NCBI GenBank assembly: GCA_003448675.1
Contig: DLXZ01000137.1
Location: 1-6,490 of the forward strand
Reading direction: 5' to 3'
DNA length: 6,490 bases
Source of the DNA: Porticoccaceae bacterium
GTDB taxonomy: Bacteria; Pseudomonadota; Gammaproteobacteria; Pseudomonadales; Porticoccaceae
Shown: piece by piece, positions 1 through 5,895 of the stretch
Layout: each line of letters opens with the position of its first letter
How positions within the stretch are numbered: position 1 is the stretch's first letter
Notes under the pieces: generated by a model
The model's database searches: none
The model's input: only the letters and a program-made list of their open reading frames with translations
What the model was told of the DNA's origin: nothing
Made by a program: the position numbers and the translations under genes

Positions 1-76
1 GCAGCTTGATTGCCTGCTGCAATTGGGGGGTCATCGACAACTGATGGCCGAGCTTTATCTGCAGGCCCTGCTTCAT
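1..76 (-). CDS. rpoN: RNA polymerase sigma-54 factor RpoN, N-terminal fragment
   Basis: Only the first 25 codons are in the window; the gene runs off the left edge. The protein begins MKQGLQIKLGHQLSMTPQLQ and continues QAIKL, which is the conserved start of sigma-54 region I. Region I is the glutamine- and leucine-rich segment that holds polymerase inactive until an enhancer-binding ATPase acts. RpoN directs transcription from -24/-12 promoters, classically for nitrogen, motility and envelope-stress genes. The ATG at 76-74 is chosen because it gives the family's usual first residues; a GTG five codons upstream follows a stop directly and is less likely. The Shine-Dalgarno is poor. Its place downstream of lptB is the standard gammaproteobacterial order. 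The identification is firm although only the N-terminus is visible. Confidence 0.93.
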   Translation of the reverse strand, partial: MKQGLQIKLGHQLSMTPQLQQAIKL

Positions 77-111
77 GGGCGATTTCAGCACTCACTGATG
101 ATTGGAAGTGA

Positions 112-140
112 AGTGTAGCGCCGTGACAGATATTGATCAA
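112..140 (-). promoter_or_regulatory. Candidate sigma-70 promoter for rpoN
   Basis: On the minus strand TTGATC (140-135) and TACACT (117-112) are separated by exactly 17 bp. Each hexamer matches four of six consensus positions. Transcription would start near 105, leaving a leader of about 28 nt before the rpoN ATG at 76. The site lies downstream of, and partly within the initiation region of, the sigma-54-like motif, so the two would compete. The call rests on sequence match and position only. Confidence 0.4.
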
Positions 141-148
141 TTGCCTGA

Positions 149-164
149 TGCAAATAATGTGCCG
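149..164 (-). promoter_or_regulatory. Candidate sigma-54 (-24/-12) promoter upstream of rpoN
   Basis: The minus strand reads CGGCACATTATTTGCA. The sigma-54 consensus is TGGCAC-N5-TTGCA, so this matches the -24 block except for its first base and matches the -12 block completely, with the required 10 bp between the invariant GG and GC. Transcription would start near position 139, about 60 nt upstream of the rpoN ATG. The position and orientation suggest autoregulation of rpoN. An enhancer-binding-protein site would be needed for activation and none can be recognised here; alternatively the motif could act as a binding site for repression. Confidence 0.45.
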
Positions 165-166
165 AG

Positions 167-215
167 CCCAGGTCCCCATGGCCCGAATAGGGGCGTCTAA
201 AAATTTCCACCTGGG
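167..215. repeat. 7-bp inverted repeat in the lptB-rpoN spacer
   Basis: CCCAGGT at 167-173 is the exact reverse complement of ACCTGGG at 209-215, with 35 bp between the arms. The same arms also allow an offset 6-bp pairing of GGTCCC with GGGACC. This could form a long-looped hairpin in the transcript downstream of lptB or be a bipartite protein site upstream of the rpoN promoters. There is no adjacent T-run. A 7-bp match over this distance can arise by chance. Confidence 0.3.
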
Positions 216-240
216 ACCATAACACGGTCTCTTGCTTTGT

Positions 241-966
241 TCAGATGGAAAAATGTTCGCCCAGATAAACCTTACGCACATCGGGGTGGTTGAGGATGTC
301 TTCTGCGGTTCCGGTGGCGATGACTCTGCCGTCATCGACGATGTAGGCATGCTCGCAAATATCCAGTGTGTCCCGGACATTGTGATCGGTGATGAGGACG
401 CCTATGCCCCGATCCCGCAGGTGGGTGATGATGTTTTTGATATCGTTAACCGATATCGGATCGACGCCAGCGAAGGGTTCGTCCAGGAGGATAAATGCGG
501 GTTCGGTGGCCAGGGCCCGCGCTATCTCGACCCGCCGCCGCTCGCCGCCCGAGAGACTCATGCCAGCGATGTTGCGCAGGTGGGTGATATGAAATTCTTC
601 CAGTAATTCTTGTAGCTTTTCCTGGCGTTGGTTAGCGTTTAGATCCTTGCGGGCTTCGAGGATGGCCAGGATGTTGTCGCTAACGCTTAGCCGGCGAAAT
701 ACCGAGGCTTCCTGAGGCAGGTAGCCGATTCCCCGCTGGGCGCGACCGTGCATGGACAGGGAGGTGATGTCTTCGTCGTCAATGGAAATCGCCCCGGCGT
801 CTCCTCGAACCAGGCCTACGATCATGTAAAAGCAGGTGGTTTTGCCCGCGCCGTTGGGGCCCAGCAAACCGACGATCTGGCCACTGGACACCGACAGGGA
901 AACGCCGTTGACAACATTGCGACGGCGATACTGTTTGGCCAGGTCACGGGCAACCAAGCGCGTCAC
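241..966 (-). CDS. lptB: LPS export ABC transporter ATPase LptB
   Basis: LptB is the cytoplasmic ATPase that pairs with LptF and LptG to pull lipopolysaccharide out of the inner membrane into the LptC-LptA bridge. The 241-residue product has the family's usual length and all nucleotide-binding motifs: Walker [10 protein letters not shown] (36-44, Lys42), Q-loop Gln85 followed by [10 protein letters not shown], signature LSGGE (138-142), Walker B FILLDE (Asp162, catalytic Glu163) and switch His195. The start is GTG at 966-964; it overlaps the lptA stop as GTGA, so translation is probably coupled. It is the last gene of the kdsD-lptB run and precedes rpoN. The lptF and lptG partners are normally encoded elsewhere and are not in the window. 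The identification is very secure. Confidence 0.97.
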   Translation of the reverse strand: MTRLVARDLAKQYRRRNVVNGVSLSVSSGQIVGLLGPNGAGKTTCFYMIVGLVRGDAGAISIDDEDITSLSMHGRAQRGIGYLPQEASVFRRLSVSDNILAILEARKDLNANQRQEKLQELLEEFHITHLRNIAGMSLSGGERRRVEIARALATEPAFILLDEPFAGVDPISVNDIKNIITHLRDRGIGVLITDHNVRDTLDICEHAYIVDDGRVIATGTAEDILNHPDVRKVYLGEHFSI

Positions 967-1610
967 GGTGCCGGGCTCCCGGTACTTTCTGGCGTGGAGG
1001 TTGATACTGATGCTTTGTCTTTAATGTTTGCGCCGGGCGCGGCGGGTTCTGGGACTTGGTTCGCTCCTTCCTGCTGCTGGTTGGGTGGAATGACCATTTG
1101 AATTCGCCCGGTACCTTTTTCATCGCCCCTGGCTTCTATCAGTTCTTCCTTGAGGTCGTAATTAATGATTTCGCCTTTCAATACTGTGCCTTCCTGGTCG
1201 AGGCTGGCATTTTTGCGCAGCGTGATGGCATCCTGGTCAAGGTGATACTCAATGGTGTTTGCTCTCGCAATCACCAGTCCGGCGTCAGGCTCGGGTTGTT
1301 GGTGATAGTGGGCCGGTTCGCCGATGCAGACAATCCTGCTGACTTTGTTTGCCTTGCTGTGGACGGTGATTTTATCGGCGCGAATATTGATGCTCCCCTG
1401 AGTCAATATCACGGAGCCTTCATAAATTGTCAGCCCGGTTTTATCATTTCTGCTGGCCCGGTCGGATTCGATGTTGATGGCTTGTAGCCGATCTTCTGGC
1501 AACGCTTGAGCCTGGGACATGGCCATGAAAAGTCCCGATATCAGCATGGACGCCAATAAGCACCGTGTACTCTGGGCTAAATTATTTTTACTAGGCTTAA
1601 TTAATGACAT
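963..1610 (-). CDS. lptA: LPS transport periplasmic bridge protein LptA
   Basis: LptA forms the periplasmic beta-jellyroll bridge that carries LPS from LptC to LptD. The 215-residue product has a signal peptide: basic N-terminus, hydrophobic stretch near 17-31, probable cleavage after AQA at 34-36. An OstA/LptA-type domain follows at roughly 43-172, with features such as [19 protein letters not shown] and the later [21 protein letters not shown] region (the latter around 140-160). After about residue 175 comes a tail of some 40 residues rich in Pro, Gln, Ser, Thr and Ala. This makes the protein longer than E. coli LptA (185 aa). The ATG at 1610-1608 overlaps the end of lptC by 14 bp; the lptA stop overlaps the lptB start. 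The Shine-Dalgarno is weak, which fits translational coupling to lptC. Confidence 0.94.
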   Translation of the reverse strand: MSLIKPSKNNLAQSTRCLLASMLISGLFMAMSQAQALPEDRLQAINIESDRASRNDKTGLTIYEGSVILTQGSINIRADKITVHSKANKVSRIVCIGEPAHYHQQPEPDAGLVIARANTIEYHLDQDAITLRKNASLDQEGTVLKGEIINYDLKEELIEARGDEKGTGRIQMVIPPNQQQEGANQVPEPAAPGANIKDKASVSTSTPESTGSPAP

Positions 1611-2166
1611 CGTGTCTGCTTTTTACTTGGGCCAGTAGGTGAAAGGTTTGTTTTTCCAAGTTGGCTCTCATGCCGACGCCGCTGACCCGTGATCCGGGGG
1701 AGGAAATTATAACCGGGTGGTCGGTTTCAGCGATTTCTTTTTCCGGAAAATAGATGAGTTTGGCGGTTTTGAAATGGCTGGCATCCGGGGGTGCTTCCTG
1801 CCACGCGTGCACATCGCCGCGCATAACGATGCGTTCGCCACGGTTGAAGACAACACCGGTTTTAGCGGTCATTTGCCAGGACGCTTCATCGGTATCCGTG
1901 CCCGAGGAGGTAATCTGGGGCTGGTCGACAACAAAGCGATTTTGGCGTTTAAAAAACTGCCCTTGTGTGGTGTTCAACACAAAAGCCAGTTGACCGAACT
2001 CATCGTATTTTCGCGTCGTGCTTTGCGTCATATAGCTATTTGCCTTCGACGCGGCGGTTTCTTTGGCTTTTTCCTTGCCGAGAAACATTTCCGGAGGCGA
2101 ATCCCAAAAGCTGACAAACAGCACCATGGCGATAACAAGAAGACCTGCAAAAAAAGAGTTTTTCAC
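1597..2166 (-). CDS. lptC: LPS export inner-membrane anchor protein LptC
   Basis: LptC is a bitopic inner-membrane protein that takes LPS from LptB2FG and passes it to LptA. The 189-residue product, close to the E. coli length, starts with one transmembrane segment at about 5-20 (FFAGLLVIAMVLFVSF). A periplasmic jellyroll domain follows at about 45-185; its C-terminal GVGMRANLEKQTFHLL is typical of the family. The start is GTG at 2166-2164. No in-frame ATG, GTG or TTG lies between it and kdsC, and a strong AAGAGGAG Shine-Dalgarno sits 8 nt upstream. It overlaps lptA by 14 bp. LptC is poorly conserved in sequence, so the call rests on architecture and gene order together. Confidence 0.92.
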   Translation of the reverse strand: MKNSFFAGLLVIAMVLFVSFWDSPPEMFLGKEKAKETAASKANSYMTQSTTRKYDEFGQLAFVLNTTQGQFFKRQNRFVVDQPQITSSGTDTDEASWQMTAKTGVVFNRGERIVMRGDVHAWQEAPPDASHFKTAKLIYFPEKEIAETDHPVIISSPGSRVSGVGMRANLEKQTFHLLAQVKSRHDVIN

Positions 2167-2237
2167 TGTTGCTGCTCCTCTTGAACAAGTCTGGCCTGCA
2201 CGGTTGGCTCGGGTGTGCGCGTGACTGTACGGTACAT
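2163..2237 (-). CDS. Possible 24-codon ORF between kdsC and lptC
   Basis: An ATG at 2237-2235, five bases after the kdsC stop, opens a 24-codon frame. Its TGA overlaps the GTG start of lptC as GTGA. The peptide would be hydrophilic, begin MYRTVTRTPEP and end in a Glu/Gln-rich tail. No Shine-Dalgarno precedes it except what lies within the end of kdsC. No homology is recognised. It could be a leader peptide that carries ribosomes across the 76-bp gap to lptC, or a chance opening: a stop-free run of this length is common. Whether it is translated is uncertain. Confidence 0.2.
   Translation of the reverse strand: MYRTVTRTPEPTVQARLVQEEQQQ
2175..2182 (-). promoter_or_regulatory. Strong ribosome binding site for lptC
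   Basis: AAGAGGAG on the minus strand lies 8 nt before the GTG codon at 2166. It fixes the lptC start despite the non-ATG codon and shows that lptC can be initiated independently of kdsC. Confidence 0.7.
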
Positions 2238-2242
2238 AAAGC

Positions 2243-2767
2243 CTAACGGTATGAGGAAATCAGGGGTTCCAGTTTGTCCTGCGCGGACAGAATAAATTCC
2301 GCCGCTTCGCGAACCGCGCCATGGCCGCCACCGTATCGGGACTTCCAGAGCGCGTTTTCAATAAGCGGCGGGCTGGCATCGGCGACGGTCATGCCCAAGC
2401 CAACCTGACGGACCGCTGCCAGATCTGGCAGGTCATCCCCCATGTAGGCGACCTCCTTGATATCGATTTTTACTTCCTGGAGCAGTTCCCGCAATGCCAC
2501 CAGTTTGTCCTCGCGTCCTTGGACAAGTCGTTTGATGCCAAGCTCTTCGCAGCGCCGGGTCAGTATAACGGAGCGGCGGGCGGTTATGATGCCGACTTCA
2601 ATGCCAGCGCGCTGCATAAGCTTTATGCCCAGGCCGTCCTTGATGTTGAAGGTCTTGTACTCCTGGCCGTTATCGCCGTAGTAGAGCCTGCCGTCGGTCA
2701 GGACGCCATCCACGTCCAGTACCAGCATGCGCACCGAGAGGGCAGCGTCCCGCGCCTTGTCTGTCAT
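2243..2767 (-). CDS. kdsC: 3-deoxy-D-manno-octulosonate 8-phosphate phosphatase KdsC
   Basis: KdsC hydrolyses Kdo 8-phosphate to Kdo and phosphate, the third step of Kdo synthesis for the LPS inner core. The 174-residue product is a small, capless type C0 HAD phosphatase. Visible motifs: motif I DVDGVLTDG with nucleophile Asp18 and Asp20, motif II Thr62 in IITARRS, motif III Lys88 in GREDK, motif IV Asp111 in GDDLPD, and the C-terminal GGGHGAVRE typical of KdsC. The ATG at 2767-2765 is chosen over one 18 codons upstream because it shares one base with the kdsD stop (TGATG), has GGGGTGA just upstream, and gives the family's usual N-terminus; the longer form would run back into kdsD. E. coli KdsC is 188 aa. 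Confidence 0.95.
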   Translation of the reverse strand: MTDKARDAALSVRMLVLDVDGVLTDGRLYYGDNGQEYKTFNIKDGLGIKLMQRAGIEVGIITARRSVILTRRCEELGIKRLVQGREDKLVALRELLQEVKIDIKEVAYMGDDLPDLAAVRQVGLGMTVADASPPLIENALWKSRYGGGHGAVREAAEFILSAQDKLEPLISSYR

Positions 2768-3738
2768 CAGATCACCCCGGCGCGGAGTATGTCGTGTAGA
2801 TGCAGAACACCGGCCGGGCATCGGGCATCGTCCTCGACAATCACTGCTGTTATTTTCAATTCTTCCATGACCTTCAGCGCCTCCGCCGCGAGCATATCCG
2901 CATCCACCGTTTTACAGTTGTGCGTCATAACCTGCTCGGTGGTGGCGCCGTTGATGTCTACCTTGCCGTCCAGGGCCCGGCGTAGATCGCCATCGGTGAA
3001 GATGCCCACGAGTTCATTGTTGTCGTTGACCACGGTGGTCAGGCCGAAGCCCTTGGAGGTCATCTCAAGCAGCGCCCGGCTCAATGGTGTGTCGCTCGAT
3101 ACCCGGGGTATTTCATCGCCGCTGTGCATGATGTCGCCCACCCGTAATAACAACTTGCGGCCGAGGGCGCCGCCGGGGTGGGAAAAGGCGAAATCCTCCG
3201 CGGTGAAACCTCGTGCTTCCAGCAGGGCGATTGCCAGGGCATCACCCATGACCAGGGTGACGGTGGTGCTGGTGGTAGGCGCCAGCCCGAGGGGGCAGGC
3301 CTCTTCGCTGACGCTGATGTCCAGATTGATATCAGCCGCAAGCGCCAGCGTCGACGCGGGATCGCCGCTCATGCTGATCAACGGTATGCCCAGACGCTTT
3401 ATCAGGGGTAGCAGGGTGACCAACTCGCCAGTATTGCCCGAGTTGGAGATGGCGATGACCACATCGGTTTCGGTAATCATGCCCAGGTCGCCGTGACTCG
3501 CTTCGCCGGGGTGTACGAAAAAAGCCGGCGTGCCGGTGCTGGCCAGGGTGGAGGCTATCTTGTTGCCGATGTGGCCAGACTTGCCCATGCCCGTGACGAT
3601 GACCCGGCCTTTGCAATCGAGCATCAGTTTGCAGGCTTTAGTAAAGCCTCGGTCGATACGTTCGCTGAGCTGCGTGATGGCTTTCGCTTCGAGGCCGATC
3701 GTTCGCAGCGCGGGTTGGGTGAAGTCGTGGTTGGGCAT
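2767..3738 (-). CDS. kdsD: D-arabinose 5-phosphate isomerase KdsD
   Basis: KdsD converts D-ribulose 5-phosphate to D-arabinose 5-phosphate, the first committed step toward Kdo. The 323-residue product has an SIS domain (about 35-190) with GMGKSG at 50-55, then two CBS domains (about 200-260 and 268-323). Lys53, His82, Glu105 and His187 sit at a constant offset of six from the E. coli active-site residues Lys59, His88, Glu111 and His193, so the enzyme looks intact. The ATG at 3738 is preferred; the open frame extends 88 codons upstream, but that part overlaps yrbG and a promoter and has no KdsD-like sequence. The stop overlaps the kdsC start (TGATG). A promoter about 100 bp upstream probably starts the kdsD-to-lptB operon. 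Confidence 0.96.
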   Translation of the reverse strand: MPNHDFTQPALRTIGLEAKAITQLSERIDRGFTKACKLMLDCKGRVIVTGMGKSGHIGNKIASTLASTGTPAFFVHPGEASHGDLGMITETDVVIAISNSGNTGELVTLLPLIKRLGIPLISMSGDPASTLALAADINLDISVSEEACPLGLAPTTSTTVTLVMGDALAIALLEARGFTAEDFAFSHPGGALGRKLLLRVGDIMHSGDEIPRVSSDTPLSRALLEMTSKGFGLTTVVNDNNELVGIFTDGDLRRALDGKVDINGATTEQVMTHNCKTVDADMLAAEALKVMEELKITAVIVEDDARCPAGVLHLHDILRAGVI

Positions 3739-3840
3739 TGGCTCTTTTGCGTTACTGAAATTTGCCAGGGGTTGCGGCCAAATTGCGTAAGCAACTGGCG
3801 TCAGCAGCACCAAATTCACCACTACATGGTGGCGCGGCCC

Positions 3841-3869
3841 AGTATACCGGCAGATGCTCGGGCGGTCAG
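3841..3869 (-). promoter_or_regulatory. Sigma-70-type promoter for the kdsD-lptB operon
   Basis: CTGACC (3869-3864) and TATACT (3846-3841) on the minus strand are exactly 17 bp apart and match the consensus at four and five of six positions. The -35 element overlaps the yrbG stop codon. Transcription would start near 3834, giving a leader of about 95 nt before kdsD. The early leader can form a 5-bp hairpin (CACCA/TGGTG). The 127-bp gap between yrbG and kdsD has no T-rich terminator, so read-through from yrbG is also possible. Confidence 0.55.
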
Positions 3870-4852
3870 CCTGTCCAACCGGTGGGGAGCAGAATAATGA
3901 AATAAGCGATATAGATTGCCAGGAGTACAGTTCCGAAACGTCTGGACAAGTAAACTTCCTGCTTGTGGTTCTGTCGATGCTTGATCCAGATAGTGCCCAC
4001 AAGTAGCAGCGTGAGTACGGCCAACGTGATGAAATCGCGGAAAAATACCGCGGAGTCCAGTGCCAGGGGTTGTATAACGCCGGCTGCTGGCATAACGATC
4101 AGCAAGTTGAAGATATTGGAACCGAAGACATTTCCGATGGCGATATCATGGTGGCCTCGCAATGTGCCGGCAATGGAAGCGGCCAGCTCCGGCAGACTGG
4201 TGCCAATGGCTACGATGGTAAGGCCGATAAGCAGCTCGCTCATCCCGAGTTCCAGCGCGATGATCTTCGCTCCCCAGACGAGTATGTGGGAGGCCAGCAG
4301 CATTGCTCCGAGGCCTAGCAAAAAACCGGCCGAGGCCTTGCCCAGGGAAAGTGCCGGGATTTCCTCGACAAATTCTTGCTCTTCTCGGTCGGGGTGTTGC
4401 TTTTTATATTTGATGGTGGCCCAAAGTAATACCGGGGTAAGTAACAGCAAGAAGACACTTTCCGGGCGGCCCAGGTAAGCGTTATAGAGCACCAGCCCGC
4501 TGAGTGCGGTGATAATCACCAGGGTAGGCCCTTCCTGATAAGTCAGGTGGCGTTGTGCGGGCAAGGGCTTGACCAGTGCGGTGACGCCAAGCACCAGGCC
4601 AATGTTGGCAAGGTTCGAACCGAGTGCATTGCCAACAGCTAGTTCCCCCACGCCCTGAAAGGCTGAATTTATCGAGACAATGATTTCCGGCGCCGATGTG
4701 CCAAAAGAGACGACTGTCAAGCCGATGATGATGGGCGAAACACCGAGGCCTTTCGCGCCTCTCGCCGAGGAACTGACAAAAAAATCCGCTCCCCAAATCA
4801 AGGCGGCAAGGCCAACGACAACGGCGCCGAAGGCCAGGAATAATTCACTCAT
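3866..4852 (-). CDS. yrbG: Ca2+/Na+ exchanger family membrane protein YrbG (CaxA)
   Basis: This is an inner-membrane cation/Ca2+ exchanger family protein of 328 residues, close to the 325 of E. coli YrbG. It has about ten hydrophobic segments in two inverted halves. Each half carries its alpha repeat: FGTSAPE at 50-56 (Glu56) with GNALGSNLAN at 74-83, and IGTSLPE at 216-222 (Glu222) with GNVFGSNIFN at 240-249. These acidic residues bind the cation in the family. A charged cytoplasmic loop lies near 148-165. The ATG at 4852 gives the standard N-terminus MSELFLAFG; AAGGAG at 4871-4866 is 13 nt upstream, rather far. The true substrate of YrbG proteins is not settled. It is the usual first gene of this cluster, divergent from mla. 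Confidence 0.93.
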   Translation of the reverse strand: MSELFLAFGAVVVGLAALIWGADFFVSSSARGAKGLGVSPIIIGLTVVSFGTSAPEIIVSINSAFQGVGELAVGNALGSNLANIGLVLGVTALVKPLPAQRHLTYQEGPTLVIITALSGLVLYNAYLGRPESVFLLLLTPVLLWATIKYKKQHPDREEQEFVEEIPALSLGKASAGFLLGLGAMLLASHILVWGAKIIALELGMSELLIGLTIVAIGTSLPELAASIAGTLRGHHDIAIGNVFGSNIFNLLIVMPAAGVIQPLALDSAVFFRDFITLAVLTLLLVGTIWIKHRQNHKQEVYLSRRFGTVLLAIYIAYFIILLPTGWTG

Positions 4853-4936
4853 TGTCGAATTGGTACTCCTTAATCGAGACTGCGAGGAACGGGAAGCGCG
4901 TGTCTTGCCGAACAATCGGTGCGGGAATCGCTCTAA

Positions 4937-4966
4937 TTCACAAGAAACGGGGTGAAATGGTATAGT
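4937..4966 (+). promoter_or_regulatory. Extended -10 promoter reading toward mlaC
   Basis: TTCACA (4937-4942) and TATAGT (4961-4966) are 18 bp apart and each match five of six consensus positions. A TGG just before the -10 makes an extended -10 element. Transcription would start near 4973. It lies about 85 bp from the yrbG start, where the mla operon promoter would be expected, but the first gene it meets is mlaC, more than 200 bp downstream. It is the best promoter match in the window. Confidence 0.6.
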
Positions 4967-5022
4967 GCGCGCAGGTAAAAGTCAGCCGCCAGGGCGTAAT
5001 TGGTTGGTTCAGGGTGGCCGAA

Positions 5023-5130
5023 ATGTTCGAGCTTCGCCCTTTGGGAAACTGTATTACTGTATTTGTACGGTGCTGGGCGCATGTCAACCGATATGTCGGT
5101 AGCTGGCATAAGCAAGCTGATAGCGTGTAA
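5023..5130 (+). CDS. Possible 35-codon ORF in the mlaC leader
   Basis: An ATG at 5023 opens a 35-codon frame ending at TAA 5128-5130. The sequence AGGGTGG, a plausible but imperfect Shine-Dalgarno, ends 5 nt before the ATG. The peptide begins MFELRPLGNCITVFV and contains two Cys and two Trp; it is not a convincing membrane segment. It resembles no family I know and is not an Mla fragment. The tandem repeat falls inside it without breaking the frame's openness. It may be chance, or a short upstream ORF affecting mlaC expression. Confidence 0.15.
   Translation: MFELRPLGNCITVFVRCWAHVNRYVGSWHKQADSV
5048..5063 (+). repeat. Exact 8-bp tandem duplication ACTGTATT x2
   Basis: ACTGTATT at 5048-5055 is repeated immediately at 5056-5063. 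It lies in the non-coding leader where mlaFED would normally be. Such an adjacent duplication can come from replication slippage, or be the target-site duplication left when an element excises. No inverted terminal repeats remain to separate these origins. Confidence 0.6.
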
Positions 5131-5146
5131 TAAGCCATTACAGCGC
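5123..5146 (+). other. Hairpin in the mlaC leader
   Basis: TGTAAT (5126-5131) and ATTACA (5137-5142) form a perfect 6-bp stem with the 5-nt loop AAGCC. After one bulged G the stem continues with GCG (5123-5125) pairing with CGC (5144-5146). It ends about 27 nt before the probable mlaC Shine-Dalgarno and lacks a following T-run, so it is not a terminator. A role in mRNA stability, translation or as a dyad operator is possible but unproven. Confidence 0.4.
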
Positions 5147-5184
5147 ACTGGGCCAAACCGGCTTCAGTGATAGTGGAAATATCG

Positions 5185-5895
5185 ATGACAATGTTTATGA
5201 AACAGGGTTTTTTACAAATTGCACTGGCGTTCTCTATGGCGGTGATCCTCGGTGTGGGAACCGCGGCCCGGGCCAGTGAAACGCCAATGGGTGGCACTGT
5301 CCAGTCGGAGGAAACTACAGCGCCAGTAAATGGTTCGCCGTACCTGCTGGTTGAGGATATTACAGCAAAAATTCTGGGCAAGATTGAGGCTCATCGCGCC
5401 TTGATCGAAGCGAGTTCGGATGAGGCGGAAAAGGAAGAATTAATGAACACCTTTTTTGGCGAGGTGGAAGCCGTCATGTCCTCTGCCGTCGATTTTAACT
5501 GGATCGCCCGCAATGTCATGGGCCCCTATGGCAAACTGGCGTCCGAAGCCCAGCGGTCTTCTTTCGCGAAGATATTCCGTGATGGGCTTGTCGAGACCTA
5601 TGGCCGGGGGTTGTTGAGCTACCGTGACCAGGAAATCGTTGTTCTGCCGGGATCGGACTTTGAGGGTAAGCGCAAGGTCTCGGTGCAACAGGAAATCCGC
5701 AGCGTTGAAGGTAATTATCCACTTGAGTATTCCATGGGCCTGAGCAAGTCGGGGCAGTGGAAGGTGATCAATGTGATCATTAATGGCATCAATCTCGGTA
5801 AAACCTTCCGAAATCAGTTTGTCCAGGCGGCACAGAAGAATGGCGGGGATATTGATGCCGTGATTGCCAACTGGGATTCTTCCCACACGGGCTAA
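5185..5895 (+). CDS. mlaC: Periplasmic phospholipid-binding protein MlaC (Ttg2D family)
   Basis: MlaC shuttles phospholipids across the periplasm between the outer-membrane MlaA-porin complex and the inner-membrane MlaFEDB complex. The 236-residue product has a signal peptide (hydrophobic 9-25, cleavage probably after ARA at 28-30), a linker rich in Thr, Glu and Pro (31-50), then the MlaC/Ttg2 domain (about 53-232). Family landmarks are VDFNWIARNVMGPYGKLAS (102-120), FRDGLVETYGRGLLSY (131-146), SGQWKVINVIINGINLGKTF (189-208) and the C-terminal NGGDIDAVIANW. The ATG at 5185 is chosen because GTGGAAA ends about 6 nt upstream; ATGs at 5191 and 5197 and an upstream GTG at 5167 are possible. E. 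coli MlaC has 211 residues. The frame looks intact, yet mlaF, mlaE, mlaD and mlaB are all absent from beside it. Confidence 0.92.
   Translation: MTMFMKQGFLQIALAFSMAVILGVGTAARASETPMGGTVQSEETTAPVNGSPYLLVEDITAKILGKIEAHRALIEASSDEAEKEELMNTFFGEVEAVMSSAVDFNWIARNVMGPYGKLASEAQRSSFAKIFRDGLVETYGRGLLSYRDQEIVVLPGSDFEGKRKVSVQQEIRSVEGNYPLEYSMGLSKSGQWKVINVIINGINLGKTFRNQFVQAAQKNGGDIDAVIANWDSSHTG

Larger units (their letters stand above)
77..240. other. lptB-rpoN intergenic spacer
   Basis: This 164-bp non-coding spacer separates the lptB stop from the rpoN start. The gap is wide for this locus and suggests that rpoN has its own promoter. It holds a sigma-54-like motif and a sigma-70-like motif, both reading toward rpoN, and a long-range 7-bp inverted repeat. 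On the minus strand a weak 4-bp GCCC/GGGC hairpin lies inside that repeat. I see no strong stem followed by a T-run, so there is no clear intrinsic terminator for lptB, and read-through into rpoN is likely. Confidence 0.7.
4967..5184 (+). other. Long leader upstream of mlaC where mlaFED would be expected
   Basis: The yrbG-mlaC divergent gap is 332 bp, and about 218 bp of it lies between the promoter and mlaC. I see no mlaF, mlaE or mlaD remnant in any plus-strand frame: no Walker motif, no hydrophobic permease segment and no MCE-like stretch. It contains a 35-codon ORF of doubtful reality, an exact 8-bp tandem repeat, a small hairpin at 5087-5100 (ACCGA/TCGGT, 4-nt loop) and a larger one at 5123-5146. 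No T-run follows either hairpin. Confidence 0.6.

Noticed and set aside
1..118. A plus-strand frame open from the left edge to TAG at 116-118
   Set aside because: The complementary strand encodes the well-conserved RpoN N-terminus; the plus-strand frame is its shadow and has no recognisable sequence.
77..240. An intrinsic terminator after lptB
   Set aside because: The possible stems are 4 to 7 bp, with either long loops or no T-run. None has the form of a Rho-independent terminator.
1611..1700. A sigma-E promoter inside lptC ahead of lptA, as known in E. coli
   Set aside because: An AACTT-containing stretch occurs on the minus strand near 1660, but the flanking bases do not match the sigma-E -35 element and no suitable -10 follows at the required spacing.
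2768..2821. An 18-codon longer start for KdsC
   Set aside because: It would begin inside the kdsD coding region. The ATG at 2767 overlaps the kdsD stop, has a ribosome binding site and gives the usual KdsC N-terminus.
2321..3496. A 391-codon plus-strand open frame
   Set aside because: It is fully antisense to kdsC and kdsD, whose active-site motifs are intact. Its protein is Ser/Arg/Pro-rich without domain features, typical of a shadow frame in GC-rich coding DNA.
3739..4002. An 88-codon N-terminal extension of KdsD
   Set aside because: The extension overlaps the end of yrbG and the TATACT promoter and does not resemble KdsD. The ATG at 3738 gives the standard protein with active-site residues at a constant offset from E. 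coli.
4933..5148. A 71-codon minus-strand frame filling most of the yrbG-mlaC intergenic region
   Set aside because: It lies antisense to the best promoter and leader in the window, has no recognised motif or good ribosome binding site, and overlaps another open minus-strand frame (to 5381) antisense to mlaC. It is more likely a chance opening.
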